Part shown: positions 51,098-59,362 of the stretch, in pieces
How the letters are laid out: every line of letters begins with the position of its first letter
Numbering within the stretch: position 1 is the first letter of the stretch
Source of the DNA: Serratia rhizosphaerae
Lineage (GTDB): Bacteria; Pseudomonadota; Gammaproteobacteria; Enterobacterales; Enterobacteriaceae
DNA length: 64,000 bases
Direction of reading: 5' to 3'
Assembly: GCF_009817885.1 (NCBI RefSeq)
Contig: NZ_CP041764.1
Span: 2,046,001-2,110,000, forward strand
Made by a program: the position numbers and the translations under genes
The notes under the pieces: generated by a model
What the model was told of the DNA's origin: nothing
Database searches by the model: none
The model's input: the letters and a program-made list of their open reading frames with translations, nothing else

Positions 51098-53086
51098 TCA
51101 AAAGCGGGCGCTGACGCCGACGTTGTACATCACCTGTTCGCCGCTGCTCAGGCCGCCGGTTTGCGATACGCTGGCGAACGCCGCCACCCGGTCGGTCAGC
51201 GGCATATTGGCGCCGAGCGTCACATCGACCCAGTTTTTATCCTGGCCGGCGGCGTCACGGGTAAACGAGGTTTGCGTCGACTTCAGACCGCCGCCGGCGC
51301 GATATACGTCGTCGCCGAACTGATGTTGATAGCTGATTTCAGCGTACGGATTAACCACGCCGAGATCGCTGTCCAGCCGCCAGCCCAGCGCACCGATCTG
51401 CGAATGGTAGGTTTGATCGTTAAAGCGCATCGCGGTGCTGTCATTACCGTCTTCGCTATAGCCGGAAACGTTGCTGTAGTCCCAGGCAAACTGCGCCATC
51501 GGTCCGGTGGTCAGGCTGGCGGTCAGCGGGAAGTCATAGCCGGCGGTAACGCGCGCGCCCCACTGTTTGCCGGAGGTCGAACCGGTTTCGCTGCGCGTCA
51601 GCGGGCCAAGCTGCACGCTGCGGCGAATATCGTCGTAATCCAGTCTGGCGTAGTGCAGATCGGCGTTCACCCAGCCGTGTTCAAACACATCCAGCGAGGT
51701 AAAGGCGGAGAACAGCATGCCGCGCGCCTTGTAGTCATAGCGGCTGGAGGGCTGCTGATCGTCATTGGCGCCGGCGATCAGCGCGCCGATCAGCCAGCGG
51801 TCCGTCAGTTGGTAATCCACTCCCAGCGTCAGATTATGGGTGGTGGCGTTGCCGTCGCCGGCCGCTTTATTGGCGGCATAATCATAATGTTGCCCGGCAT
51901 AGCCGCCGAATACCCCCAGCGCCCCCTGCGGGTTGCCGCCGCTGCGCAGCTGCTGGAAACGGCTGTCGAGGGTGGCGCGGCTGTCGCGTGCCATCGCCGC
52001 TGTCGCCTGCGGCAGCGCCGCCGCCTGCGCCGGGCCGTCCAGCACCGCCTGGATGTAATCGGCAATCAACAGGTGCGCCTGCGGGCTGGGGTGGAAATGG
52101 TCGGCAAACAGGAAGGCCTGGCCGTCGTTAAAGCCGGGCGCGGCGGAACGACATACCGCCGAAGAAACGCCGGCCGGACACGCCATGCCGGCGGTATTGG
52201 TGAAGCCAAACTGCTGCGGATTGGCGATCACCTCGCCAAACAGCTGGTTCACGTCGGCGCGTACGATATTGCCGCCGCCCTGCGCCAGCAGCTGGTCCTC
52301 ACTGCGGTTATAAAAATCGGTCAGTTGGCCCGCCTGCGCGCTCAGGCTGTCATAGGCGGCGATCAGCTGCGCGGCGATCGCCTGCTGCATCTGCGGATCG
52401 CTGCTGCCCTGCTGGGCCGCCGCGCTCAGCGCCCGGTGAATCGCCTGCTGCCGCGAGGCGGCGTCCGGCGTCGCCACCGCGTTCAGCGCCGCATAGGCCG
52501 CCTGCAGTGCGGCGGCCTGCACCGGCGCCAGCGCCTGTTGCACAATCGCTTCCATCAGCTGCGGGGTAAAGCCGATGTTCGGCACCGTCGGCACGATCAC
52601 CATACCGGCACCGGCATCCAGCAGGGAGCGTACCTGCAGCGCCGCCGCTGCCGCGCTGTTATAGCTGACCCGCGGCGCAGTGGCCGGATTTAACGCCGCA
52701 GCAGCCAGATCGTTGCCGCCGATCCAGTGAATATACAGGCCGTTGCCGTCGGCGCGGCCGTTGTTCTGCCCCAGATAGCGCTGCACCTGCTCCTGGGTAT
52801 TGTCCACCGGGTTGAGCGCCGGCACCGCCACCGCGCCGCCGGCCGCATAGTTGTCGCCGCCGAGATCGGACGCCAGCAGCGCCGCGCCGATACGCTGCGC
52901 CAGCGCTTCGTTGTACAGCGGATGCTGGTCGCCGTCGTAGGTATAGCGTCCATTGTTGCCGGTGTCGCTCAGGCTGTCGCCAAACACATAAACCTGTTCG
53001 GCGGCCGCTGTGGACGCCGCCAATCCCAGAGCTAAAGCCACAGCCAGCGCGGCCCTGCCGGGAGCATACATTATTTTTAGAGGCAT
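51098..53086 (-). CDS. autotransporter esterase/lipase, GDSL type
   Basis: A 662-residue type V secreted esterase resembling EstA. A signal peptide (residues 1-29, ending ASTAAA) is followed by a GDSL hydrolase passenger (~30-370) with the nucleophile in VYVFGDSLSDTGNN, a glycine oxyanion residue in NYAAGGAV, the asparagine in IHWIGGND, and the Asp-His pair in FADHFHPSPQAH. A linker helix and a C-terminal 12-strand autotransporter barrel (~400-662) end in VGVSARF. It is anchored in the outer membrane and displays lipase/esterase activity outside. The frame extends upstream, but ATG 53086 has CAGGAG at 7 nt and directly precedes the signal peptide. Confidence 0.93.
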   Translation of the reverse strand: MPLKIMYAPGRAALAVALALGLAASTAAAEQVYVFGDSLSDTGNNGRYTYDGDQHPLYNEALAQRIGAALLASDLGGDNYAAGGAVAVPALNPVDNTQEQVQRYLGQNNGRADGNGLYIHWIGGNDLAAAALNPATAPRVSYNSAAAAALQVRSLLDAGAGMVIVPTVPNIGFTPQLMEAIVQQALAPVQAAALQAAYAALNAVATPDAASRQQAIHRALSAAAQQGSSDPQMQQAIAAQLIAAYDSLSAQAGQLTDFYNRSEDQLLAQGGGNIVRADVNQLFGEVIANPQQFGFTNTAGMACPAGVSSAVCRSAAPGFNDGQAFLFADHFHPSPQAHLLIADYIQAVLDGPAQAAALPQATAAMARDSRATLDSRFQQLRSGGNPQGALGVFGGYAGQHYDYAANKAAGDGNATTHNLTLGVDYQLTDRWLIGALIAGANDDQQPSSRYDYKARGMLFSAFTSLDVFEHGWVNADLHYARLDYDDIRRSVQLGPLTRSETGSTSGKQWGARVTAGYDFPLTASLTTGPMAQFAWDYSNVSGYSEDGNDSTAMRFNDQTYHSQIGALGWRLDSDLGVVNPYAEISYQHQFGDDVYRAGGGLKSTQTSFTRDAAGQDKNWVDVTLGANMPLTDRVAAFASVSQTGGLSSGEQVMYNVGVSARF

Positions 53087-53285
53087 GAATTGACTCCTGG
53101 GAGTCTGCAAATATAAGGAAAGAAACCGCGTATTTTTTTTAACCATTTTTAAAACGGCGCTGTATTAAATATCACCGGCTTTTCCCTCACGTCAAGGCGG
53201 CAGATAATAAAACAATCAGAGACTTGCCAGATACGCCGTTTAGGGCAATGATGGCTGTAAATATATACAGCAAAAGGAGCCTTGT

Positions 53286-53852
53286 ATGACTGACCAACGC
53301 TGCGGCTGGGTCACCGCCGATCCGTTGTATCTGGCGTATCACGATCATGAATGGGGCGTGCCGACCACCGACGCGCGCGAACTGTTTGAAATGCTGTGTC
53401 TGGAAGGGCAGCAGGCGGGGCTTTCCTGGATCACCGTGCTGAAAAAGCGCGAAAACTACCGCCGCGCCTTCCATAACTTCGATCCGGTGCGGGTCGCCGC
53501 CATGAACGAACAGGACGTGGAGCGGCTGCTGCAGGACGCCGGCATAATCCGCCACCGCGGCAAAATCGAAGCGATCATCGCCAATGCCCGCGCCTATCTG
53601 GCAATGCAGACCGCCGGCGAAGAGTTCGTCACCTTTATCTGGCGTTTTGTCGACGGCCGGCCGCAGCTTAACCACTGGCGCGAACTGGCACAGATACCGG
53701 CAAAGACCGAAGTCTCCGACGCCATGTCAAAAGCGCTGAAAAAACGCGGCTTCAAATTTATCGGCTCCACCGTCTGCTACGCCTTTATGCAGGCCAGCGG
53801 CCTGGTGAACGATCATCTCACCGATTGTCTCTGTTACCCCAAAACGCCGTAA
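53286..53852 (+). CDS. tag: DNA-3-methyladenine glycosylase I
   Basis: A 188-residue helix-hairpin-helix glycosylase that removes 3-methyladenine from alkylated DNA. It matches E. coli Tag (187). The zinc ligands are visible: Cys in QRCGWV, His in YHDHEWGVP near the N-terminus, and His/Cys in LVNDHLTDCLCYP near the C-terminus. The substrate pocket glutamate and tryptophan lie in CLEGQQAGLSWITVLKKRENYR, and DAGIIRHRGKIEAIIANARA is the DNA-binding hairpin. The start follows AAAGGAG. It is 247 bp before yiaD, with which it is also linked in E. coli. Confidence 0.97.
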   Translation: MTDQRCGWVTADPLYLAYHDHEWGVPTTDARELFEMLCLEGQQAGLSWITVLKKRENYRRAFHNFDPVRVAAMNEQDVERLLQDAGIIRHRGKIEAIIANARAYLAMQTAGEEFVTFIWRFVDGRPQLNHWRELAQIPAKTEVSDAMSKALKKRGFKFIGSTVCYAFMQASGLVNDHLTDCLCYPKTP

Positions 53853-54099
53853 ATAACGTTCAGCAATGCGCTTTCAGAATTCTGGACATAGCCATCACCC
53901 GCGTTTTGCCGGATAACAGAGGCGCCTGAAAAGGAACAAAAAAAGCGTTTGTCGCGCCTGGCCGGAACTGCCGGCCGGAAAAGACGTCATACTAGCGCGC
54001 CACATGGAGTCTTCACGCTGGCGCGGGCCCAATGGCTATTTTTAAGCGCTTCCCGATTGGAAATATGCGCACAGATTTTGATGCACAAAAGGAAATAAC

Positions 54100-54762
54100 A
54101 TGAAAAAACGCGTTGCGATTATCGCCGCCGCCGTGGCGATGACCATGGCTCTGTCGGCCTGTACCACCAACCCTTACACCGGCGAGTCTCAGGCAGGTAA
54201 ATCCGGCGTCGGCGCCGGCCTGGGCGCGGCGCTGGGCGCTGGCATCGGCGCACTGTCGTCATCGAAGAAAGACCGCGGTAAAGGCGCGCTGATCGGCGCA
54301 GCGGCCGGTGCGGCCCTCGGCGGCGGCGCAGGCTACTACATGGACGTGCAGGAAGCGAAACTGCGCGACAAAATGCGCGGCACCGGCGTCAGCGTTACCC
54401 GTCAGGGCGACAACATCGTGCTGAACATGCCGAATAACGTCACCTTCGACACCGACAGCAGCACGCTGAAACCGGCGGGCGCCAACACCCTGACCGGCGT
54501 GGCGATGGTGCTGAAAGAGTACCCGAAAACCGCGGTTAACGTTGTCGGCTACACCGACAGCACCGGCGCGCGCGCCCACAATATGAAGCTGTCGCAGCAG
54601 CGTGCCGACGGCGTCAGCAGCGCGCTGATCACCCAGGGCGTGGCCGCCAACCGCATCCGCAGCGTCGGCGCCGGCCCGGACAACCCGATTGCCTCCAACA
54701 GCACCACCGAAGGCAAGGCGCAAAACCGTCGCGTGGAAATCACCCTCAGCCCGCTGCAGTAA
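54100..54762 (+). CDS. yiaD: OmpA-like lipoprotein YiaD
   Basis: A 220-residue outer-membrane lipoprotein (E. coli 219). The lipobox is LSAC (residues ~18-21). A glycine-zipper region, SGVGAGLGAALGAGIGALSS, and GKGALIGAAAGAALGGGAGYY, follows. The C-terminal ~115 residues are an OmpA peptidoglycan-binding domain (NVTFDTDSSTLKPAGANTL, VVGYTDSTGARAHNMKLSQQRADGV, NRRVEITLSP). In E. coli, YiaD overexpression suppresses a bamD mutant. The start follows AAAGGA. The next gene is a LacI regulator that opens the kgu cluster. Confidence 0.96.
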   Translation: MKKRVAIIAAAVAMTMALSACTTNPYTGESQAGKSGVGAGLGAALGAGIGALSSSKKDRGKGALIGAAAGAALGGGAGYYMDVQEAKLRDKMRGTGVSVTRQGDNIVLNMPNNVTFDTDSSTLKPAGANTLTGVAMVLKEYPKTAVNVVGYTDSTGARAHNMKLSQQRADGVSSALITQGVAANRIRSVGAGPDNPIASNSTTEGKAQNRRVEITLSPLQ

Positions 54763-54777
54763 CCGGCGGCTGTTGAC

Positions 54778-54800
54778 GGGGCCGGGCAACGTCCGGCCCC
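54778..54800 (+). terminator. hairpin after yiaD
   Basis: GGGGCCGG-GCAACGT-CCGGCCCC, 8-bp stem, 15 bp after the yiaD stop; no T tract, so probably a weak or factor-dependent terminator. Confidence 0.5.
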
Positions 54801-54910
54801 GGTGCGCGACCGCCCTACTTCAGCGCCGGTCCCATCAGGCTCTTCGTCAGTAGGAAGAGCGCCGCGCACTATGTTAGTCTCCTTGGCAATAAATCTACGG
54901 GGGATTGATT

Positions 54911-55948
54911 GTGAGCAGTGTGAAAGCTTCACGTGCAACCGGGCGCGCCACCATCAGCGACGTGGCGAAAATGGCCAAAACCGGCAAAACCAGCGTGTCG
55001 CGCTATCTCAACGGTGAACAGCACCTGCTTTCCGCCCCGCTCAAACAGCGTATCGAACAGGCGATTTTGCAGCTCGACTATCGCCCCAGCCAGATGGCCC
55101 GCAGCCTGAAAGGCGGACAAACGCGCCTGATCGGCCTGATCATCGCCGATATCACCAATCCCTACTCCGTCGACGTGATGCGCGGCATCGAAGCCGCCTG
55201 CCGTCAGCACGGTTTTACCCTGCTGGTGTGCAACACCAATAACGAAGTCAACCAGGAACAGCACTACCTGCAGCTGCTCAGCAGTTACCGGGTGGAAGGC
55301 ATTGTGGTGAACGCCGTCGGCATGCGGGAGGAAGCCTTGTCGCAACTGCAGCAGTCGCAGCTGCCGATGGTGCTGATCGACCGCAAGATCCCCGACTTTG
55401 CCTGCGACGTGGTCGGCCTGAACAACCACGAGGCCACCGTGATCGCCACCGAGCACCTGGTGCAGCAGGGGTTTGAGGCGATTTTATTCCTCAGCGAGCC
55501 GGTCGGCACGGTCAATACCCGCCTCGAACGTCTGCACGCCTTCCGCCAGATTATGACGCAGCAGCACCCAGACCTGATCGCCGAGCAGACGGAAACCCCG
55601 CTGAACGACGCCGCGCAGCTGGAGCAGACGCTGCGCGATTTCCACACCCGCCGCCGCGGCATGCGCAAGGCGGTGTTGTCGGCCAACGGCGCCCTGACGC
55701 TGCAGGTGGCGCGCGCGATGCGCCGACTGGGCATCCACTGGGGCAGCGACATCGGCCTGCTGGGCTTTGACGAACTGGAATGGGCCGAGCTGGCCGGCGT
55801 CGGCATCACCACGCTGAAGCAGCCGACCTACCAGATCGGCCATGCTGCACTGGAACAGCTGGTGCAACGCATCAAAGGCCGCGACGCGCCGCCTGACGAG
55901 CGTGTGTTCTCCGGTGAACTGATCGTACGCGGCTCCACCACCCGTTAA
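54911..55948 (+). CDS. ptxS: LacI-family regulator of 2-ketogluconate operon (PtxS-like)
   Basis: A ~345-residue LacI-type regulator. The N-terminal helix-turn-helix and hinge are ATISDVAKMAKTGKTSVSRYLNGE and LDYRPSQMARSLKGG. The core has IGLIIADITNPYSVDVMRGIEAA and LVCNTNNEVNQEQHYLQLL, typical of sugar-binding dimerisation domains. It precedes kguE-kguK-kguT-ghrB, the arrangement of PtxS in Pseudomonas. The 16-bp perfect palindrome at 56032-56047 is the likely operator. 2-ketogluconate is expected to release it. TTG 54905 is in frame, but GTG 54911 is better spaced from GGGGGA; both are non-ATG starts. Confidence 0.85.
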   Translation: MSSVKASRATGRATISDVAKMAKTGKTSVSRYLNGEQHLLSAPLKQRIEQAILQLDYRPSQMARSLKGGQTRLIGLIIADITNPYSVDVMRGIEAACRQHGFTLLVCNTNNEVNQEQHYLQLLSSYRVEGIVVNAVGMREEALSQLQQSQLPMVLIDRKIPDFACDVVGLNNHEATVIATEHLVQQGFEAILFLSEPVGTVNTRLERLHAFRQIMTQQHPDLIAEQTETPLNDAAQLEQTLRDFHTRRRGMRKAVLSANGALTLQVARAMRRLGIHWGSDIGLLGFDELEWAELAGVGITTLKQPTYQIGHAALEQLVQRIKGRDAPPDERVFSGELIVRGSTTR

Positions 55949-56031
55949 TTCCGGCGTTTATCACGCCCCGCCCCGCGTCTTTGCTGCATTGTCGTGATTG
56001 CGATCATATTTTTACATTCTGAGGCTTTTAT

Positions 56032-56047
56032 ATGGAACCGGTTCCAT
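56032..56047. promoter_or_regulatory. PtxS-type operator upstream of kguE
   Basis: ATGGAACCGGTTCCAT is a perfect 16-bp palindrome, 54 bp before kguE. Its core AACCGGTT equals that of the known Pseudomonas PtxS operator (TGAAACCGGTTTCA). The LacI-type gene next door is the probable ligand. Confidence 0.85.
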
Positions 56048-56101
56048 TTAACGTGCCATTAACAGCAGCGGTGGAGATTTCGCCACCTCAGGAGTAAAAA
56101 T

Positions 56102-56854
56102 ATGAAAAGAGAAGTTATCGTGGTGACCGGCGCTTACGGCACGGATACCGTTCAGCAGCGGGGCGGACAGGCCGCCATGCTGCCGATCATTGCCGATGCC
56201 GGCGCGGACGGCGTGGAAATCCGCCGGGAACTGTTCAGCCCGGCCGAACTGGATAACCTGCCGCAGCTGGCGCAGGAGATCGCACGTCAGCAGCTGTTCG
56301 CGGTGTATTCCGCCCCGGAGCCGCTTTTCACTCCCGATCATCACGTTAACCCTAAACTGCCCGCTCTGCTGGCGGAGGCCCAGGCGCTGAAAGCGCGCCG
56401 TCTGAAACTCTCTTTGGGCCATTACCAGCCCGGCTTTGATTTCACCGAACTGAAAGTGGACCTGATGCAACATCCGGTTCAGCTGGTGGTGGAAAACGAC
56501 CAGACCGCCGACTGCGGGATTTTGTCGCCGATGAACGCCTTCCTGCACGCGGCGGAAGATAGCCAGCTGCCGATCGGCATGACCTTCGATATGGCCAACT
56601 GGCTCTGGGTGGGGCAAGACCCCCACGCCGCAGCCGAACGCCTGGCGCGTCACGTCGGTTATATCCACGTCAAAGCGGCGGTGCAGGGGCCGCGCGGCTG
56701 GCGCGCCATTGCGCTGGACGATGCCGGCGACGAGTGGCGCCGGCTTCTGGCCCAACTGCCGGCGGACGTGCCGCGCGGCATTGAATTCCCCCTGCAGGGC
56801 GACGACCTTGAGGCCGTTACCCGTCACTACGTCAACCTGTTACGCGCGGAGTAA
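56102..56854 (+). CDS. kguE: KguE-type sugar phosphate isomerase/epimerase-like protein
   Basis: A 250-residue TIM-barrel protein of the xylose isomerase-like/AP endonuclease 2 family. Features are DAGADGVEIRRELFS, KARRLKLSLGHYQPG, VVENDQTADCGI, and MTFDMANWLWVGQDP, with metal-site acidic and His residues in strands 5-8 (YIHVKAAV, GIEFPLQGDD). It equals KguE of the Pseudomonas 2-ketogluconate operon, whose exact reaction is not established; an epimerase or isomerase role is assumed. The start has CAGGAG. It is first in the operon and 5 bp before kguK. Confidence 0.85.
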   Translation: MKREVIVVTGAYGTDTVQQRGGQAAMLPIIADAGADGVEIRRELFSPAELDNLPQLAQEIARQQLFAVYSAPEPLFTPDHHVNPKLPALLAEAQALKARRLKLSLGHYQPGFDFTELKVDLMQHPVQLVVENDQTADCGILSPMNAFLHAAEDSQLPIGMTFDMANWLWVGQDPHAAAERLARHVGYIHVKAAVQGPRGWRAIALDDAGDEWRRLLAQLPADVPRGIEFPLQGDDLEAVTRHYVNLLRAE

Positions 56855-56859
56855 TCACC

Positions 56860-57819
56860 ATGAGCATACTGACAGCACAGCGCAATACCTCTCTGGATGT
56901 CGTCACGCTGGGCGAAGCCATGGCGATGTTCGTCGCGGCGGAAACCGGCGATCTGGCGGAGGTGGAACACTTCACCAAACGCATCGCCGGGGCGGAGCTG
57001 AACGTCGCCATCGGCCTGGCGCGCCTCGGCCTGCAGGTCGGCTGGGTCAGCCGGGTGGGCAACGACACCTTCGGCCGCTTCACTCTGCAGCAGCTGAAGA
57101 AAGAAGGCATTAACTATCAGCAGGTGACGGTCGACGGCCAGTATCCGACCGGGTTCCAGATCAAATCCAAGAACACAGATGGAACCGATCCCACCGTGGA
57201 GTACTTCCGCAAAGGCTCCGCCGCCAGTCATCTGTCAACCGCCGACTTCAACCGCGACTACTTCGGCGCGGCGCGTCACCTGCATCTGAGCGGCGTCGCC
57301 GCTGCGCTCTCCGGCCAGTCGCTGGAGTTGAGCCACTTCGCCGCGCATGAAATGCGCGCGATGGGCAAAACCATTTCCTTCGATCCCAACCTGCGCCCGG
57401 TGCTGTGGTCCAGCCAGCAGGTGATGATCGAACAGCTGAACAAACTGGCGTTCGCCGCCGACTGGGTGCTGCCGGGGTTGAAAGAGGGGCAAATCCTCAC
57501 CGGTCAGTCAACGCCGGAAGGCATTGCCGATTTCTATCTGGAGCGCGGCGTGCAGGCGGTGATCATCAAAACCGGCCCGGACGGCGCCTGGTTTAAAACC
57601 GCCGCCGGCGACTGTGCGGCGGTGCCGGCAATTAAAGTCAGCAACGTGGTGGATACCGTTGGTGCAGGAGACGGCTTTGCCGTCGGGACCCTTAGCGCCC
57701 TGCTGGAAGGCAAAACGCTAAAACAGGCGGTGCAGCGCGGCAACAAGATCGGCTCGCTGGCCATTCAGGCCATCGGCGACAGCGAAGGATTGCCAACCCG
57801 CGCGGCGCTGGCGGAGTGA
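56860..57819 (+). CDS. kguK: 2-ketogluconate kinase (PfkB family)
   Basis: A 319-residue PfkB sugar kinase. The N-terminal signature is GAELNVAIGLARLGLQVGWVSRVGNDTFG; the C-terminal ATP/anion-hole motif is VVDTVGAGDGFAVGTLSALL, with the catalytic Asp. In the kgu pathway it phosphorylates 2-ketogluconate to 2-keto-6-phosphogluconate, which a reductase turns into 6-phosphogluconate. The context (PtxS-like repressor, kguE, kguT, ghrB) supports this over 2-keto-3-deoxygluconate kinase, a close relative. The start follows GGAG and is 5 bp downstream of kguE, so translation is probably coupled. The 187-bp gap to kguT contains structured RNA. Confidence 0.85.
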   Translation: MSILTAQRNTSLDVVTLGEAMAMFVAAETGDLAEVEHFTKRIAGAELNVAIGLARLGLQVGWVSRVGNDTFGRFTLQQLKKEGINYQQVTVDGQYPTGFQIKSKNTDGTDPTVEYFRKGSAASHLSTADFNRDYFGAARHLHLSGVAAALSGQSLELSHFAAHEMRAMGKTISFDPNLRPVLWSSQQVMIEQLNKLAFAADWVLPGLKEGQILTGQSTPEGIADFYLERGVQAVIIKTGPDGAWFKTAAGDCAAVPAIKVSNVVDTVGAGDGFAVGTLSALLEGKTLKQAVQRGNKIGSLAIQAIGDSEGLPTRAALAE

Positions 57820-57824
57820 TCCCG

Positions 57825-57866
57825 CCGTGGTCAGACGCGGCCGCAGGCCGTACCTGACCGCCACGG
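57825..57866 (+). other. nested hairpin between kguK and kguT
   Basis: A nested stem: CCGTGG (57825-57830) with CCACGG (57861-57866), TCAG with CTGA inside, and CGGCC-GCA-GGCCG (57838-57850) at the tip. A second pair, TTCCGCG (57951-57957) and CGCGGAA (57976-57982), lies closer to kguT. No U tract is present. An mRNA-stability or attenuation role between cistrons is inferred. Confidence 0.55.
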
Positions 57867-58006
57867 GCCAACAAAAAAACATAATCGGCTAACCGCCGGC
57901 TCCCAAGACGCCCCTCTGGCCCTACACCCAGACAACGTCGGGAGAACCGCTTCCGCGGGATTGGCAGCCCGTCTGCGCGGAAACGACACCACTGAGGAAT
58001 CTGAAC

Positions 58007-59275
58007 ATGAATAAAGCAACCGTTGCGGCTAAACGCTGGTGGTACATCATGCCCATCGTGTTTATCACCTACAGTCTGGCTTATCTCGACCGCGCCAACT
58101 TCAGCTTCGCCTCGGCCGCCGGCATCAACGACGACCTCGGCATCACCAAAGGCATGTCCTCGCTGCTGGGCGCGCTGTTTTTCCTGGGTTACTTCTTTTT
58201 CCAAATTCCCGGCGCTATCTACGCCGAGCGCCGCAGCGTTAAAAAGCTGATCTTCTGGTGCCTGATCCTGTGGGGCGGCTGCGCCTCCCTGACCGGCGTG
58301 GTCAGCAATATCCCGATGCTGGCGGCCATCCGCTTTGTGCTTGGCGTGGTGGAAGCGGCGGTGATGCCGGCGATGCTGATCTATATCAGCAACTGGTTTA
58401 CCAAATCCGAACGTTCACGCGCCAACACCTTCCTGATCCTCGGCAACCCGGTGACCGTCCTGTGGATGTCGGTGGTGTCCGGCTACCTGATTCACGCCTT
58501 CGGCTGGCGTGAAATGTTTATCATCGAGGGCATTCCAGCAGTAATCTGGGCCTTCTGCTGGTGGGCGCTGGTGAAAGACAAACCGTCTCAGGTCGGCTGG
58601 CTGAACGCAGAAGAAAAACAGGCGCTGCAGGCGCAGCTGGAAGCCGAGCAGCAGGGCATCAAGGCTGTGCGCAACTACGGCGAGGCGTTCCGTTCGCGCA
58701 ACGTGATCCTGCTGTGCGTCCAGTACTTTGCCTGGAGCATCGGCGTGTACGGTTTCGTGCTGTGGCTGCCGTCGATTCTGCGCAGCGGCATGAATATGGG
58801 CATGGTAGAGGCCGGCTGGCTGTCCGCAGTGCCATATCTGGCGGCGACCATCGCCATGATCGTGGTCTCCTGGGCCTCTGATAAGATGCAAAACCGCAAA
58901 CTGTTCGTCTGGCCGCTGTTGCTGGTCGGCGCGCTGGCGTTCTTCGGCTCTTATGCGGTAGGCGCCGATCATTTCTGGGTGTCTTACGGTCTGCTGGTGG
59001 TGGCCGGCGCGGCCATGTACGCCCCTTACGGCCCGTTCTTCGCCATCATTCCGGAAATGCTGCCGAAAAACGTGGCCGGCGGCGCCATGGCGCTGATCAA
59101 CAGCATGGGCGCTCTGGGATCGTTCTTCGGTTCCTGGTTCGTCGGCTACCTGAACGGCGCCACCGGCACGCCGGCGGCCTCCTATATGTTTATGGCCGTC
59201 GCGCTGGTGGTGGCGGTGGTGGTGACACTGGTGGTCAAGCCCCCGCGTAACGACGCGCAGCCGCAACTGGCGTAA
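58007..59275 (+). CDS. kguT: 2-ketogluconate transporter, MFS type
   Basis: A 422-residue, 12-segment permease of the anion:cation symporter branch: YSLAYLDRANFSFASAAGINDDLGITKG at helix 1, LFFLGYFFFQIPGAIYAERRS, RFVLGVVEAAVMPAMLIYISNWFTKSERSRANTF, and FSVMG-like second-half motifs. Position inside the kgu operon assigns 2-ketogluconate uptake. The start follows GAGGAA. A 187-bp gap with hairpins separates it from kguK; an 87-bp gap, also with a hairpin, separates it from ghrB. Confidence 0.85.
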   Translation: MNKATVAAKRWWYIMPIVFITYSLAYLDRANFSFASAAGINDDLGITKGMSSLLGALFFLGYFFFQIPGAIYAERRSVKKLIFWCLILWGGCASLTGVVSNIPMLAAIRFVLGVVEAAVMPAMLIYISNWFTKSERSRANTFLILGNPVTVLWMSVVSGYLIHAFGWREMFIIEGIPAVIWAFCWWALVKDKPSQVGWLNAEEKQALQAQLEAEQQGIKAVRNYGEAFRSRNVILLCVQYFAWSIGVYGFVLWLPSILRSGMNMGMVEAGWLSAVPYLAATIAMIVVSWASDKMQNRKLFVWPLLLVGALAFFGSYAVGADHFWVSYGLLVVAGAAMYAPYGPFFAIIPEMLPKNVAGGAMALINSMGALGSFFGSWFVGYLNGATGTPAASYMFMAVALVVAVVVTLVVKPPRNDAQPQLA

Positions 59276-59309
59276 TTAGCTACACTTTCTGTTTTCAAAA
59301 CGAGTCCGT

Positions 59310-59345
59310 CCCGCGGGTCAAAGCACAGCGCTTTGGCCCCGCGGG
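59310..59345 (+). other. strong hairpin before ghrB
   Basis: CCCGCGGG (59310-59317) pairs with CCCGCGGG (59338-59345), and CAAAGC (59319-59324) with GCTTTG (59330-59335), a 14-bp interrupted stem that ends 6 nt before the GGAG of ghrB. It could act as an attenuator or lower ghrB translation. Confidence 0.6.
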
Positions 59346-59362
59346 GCCAACTGGAGTTCAAG

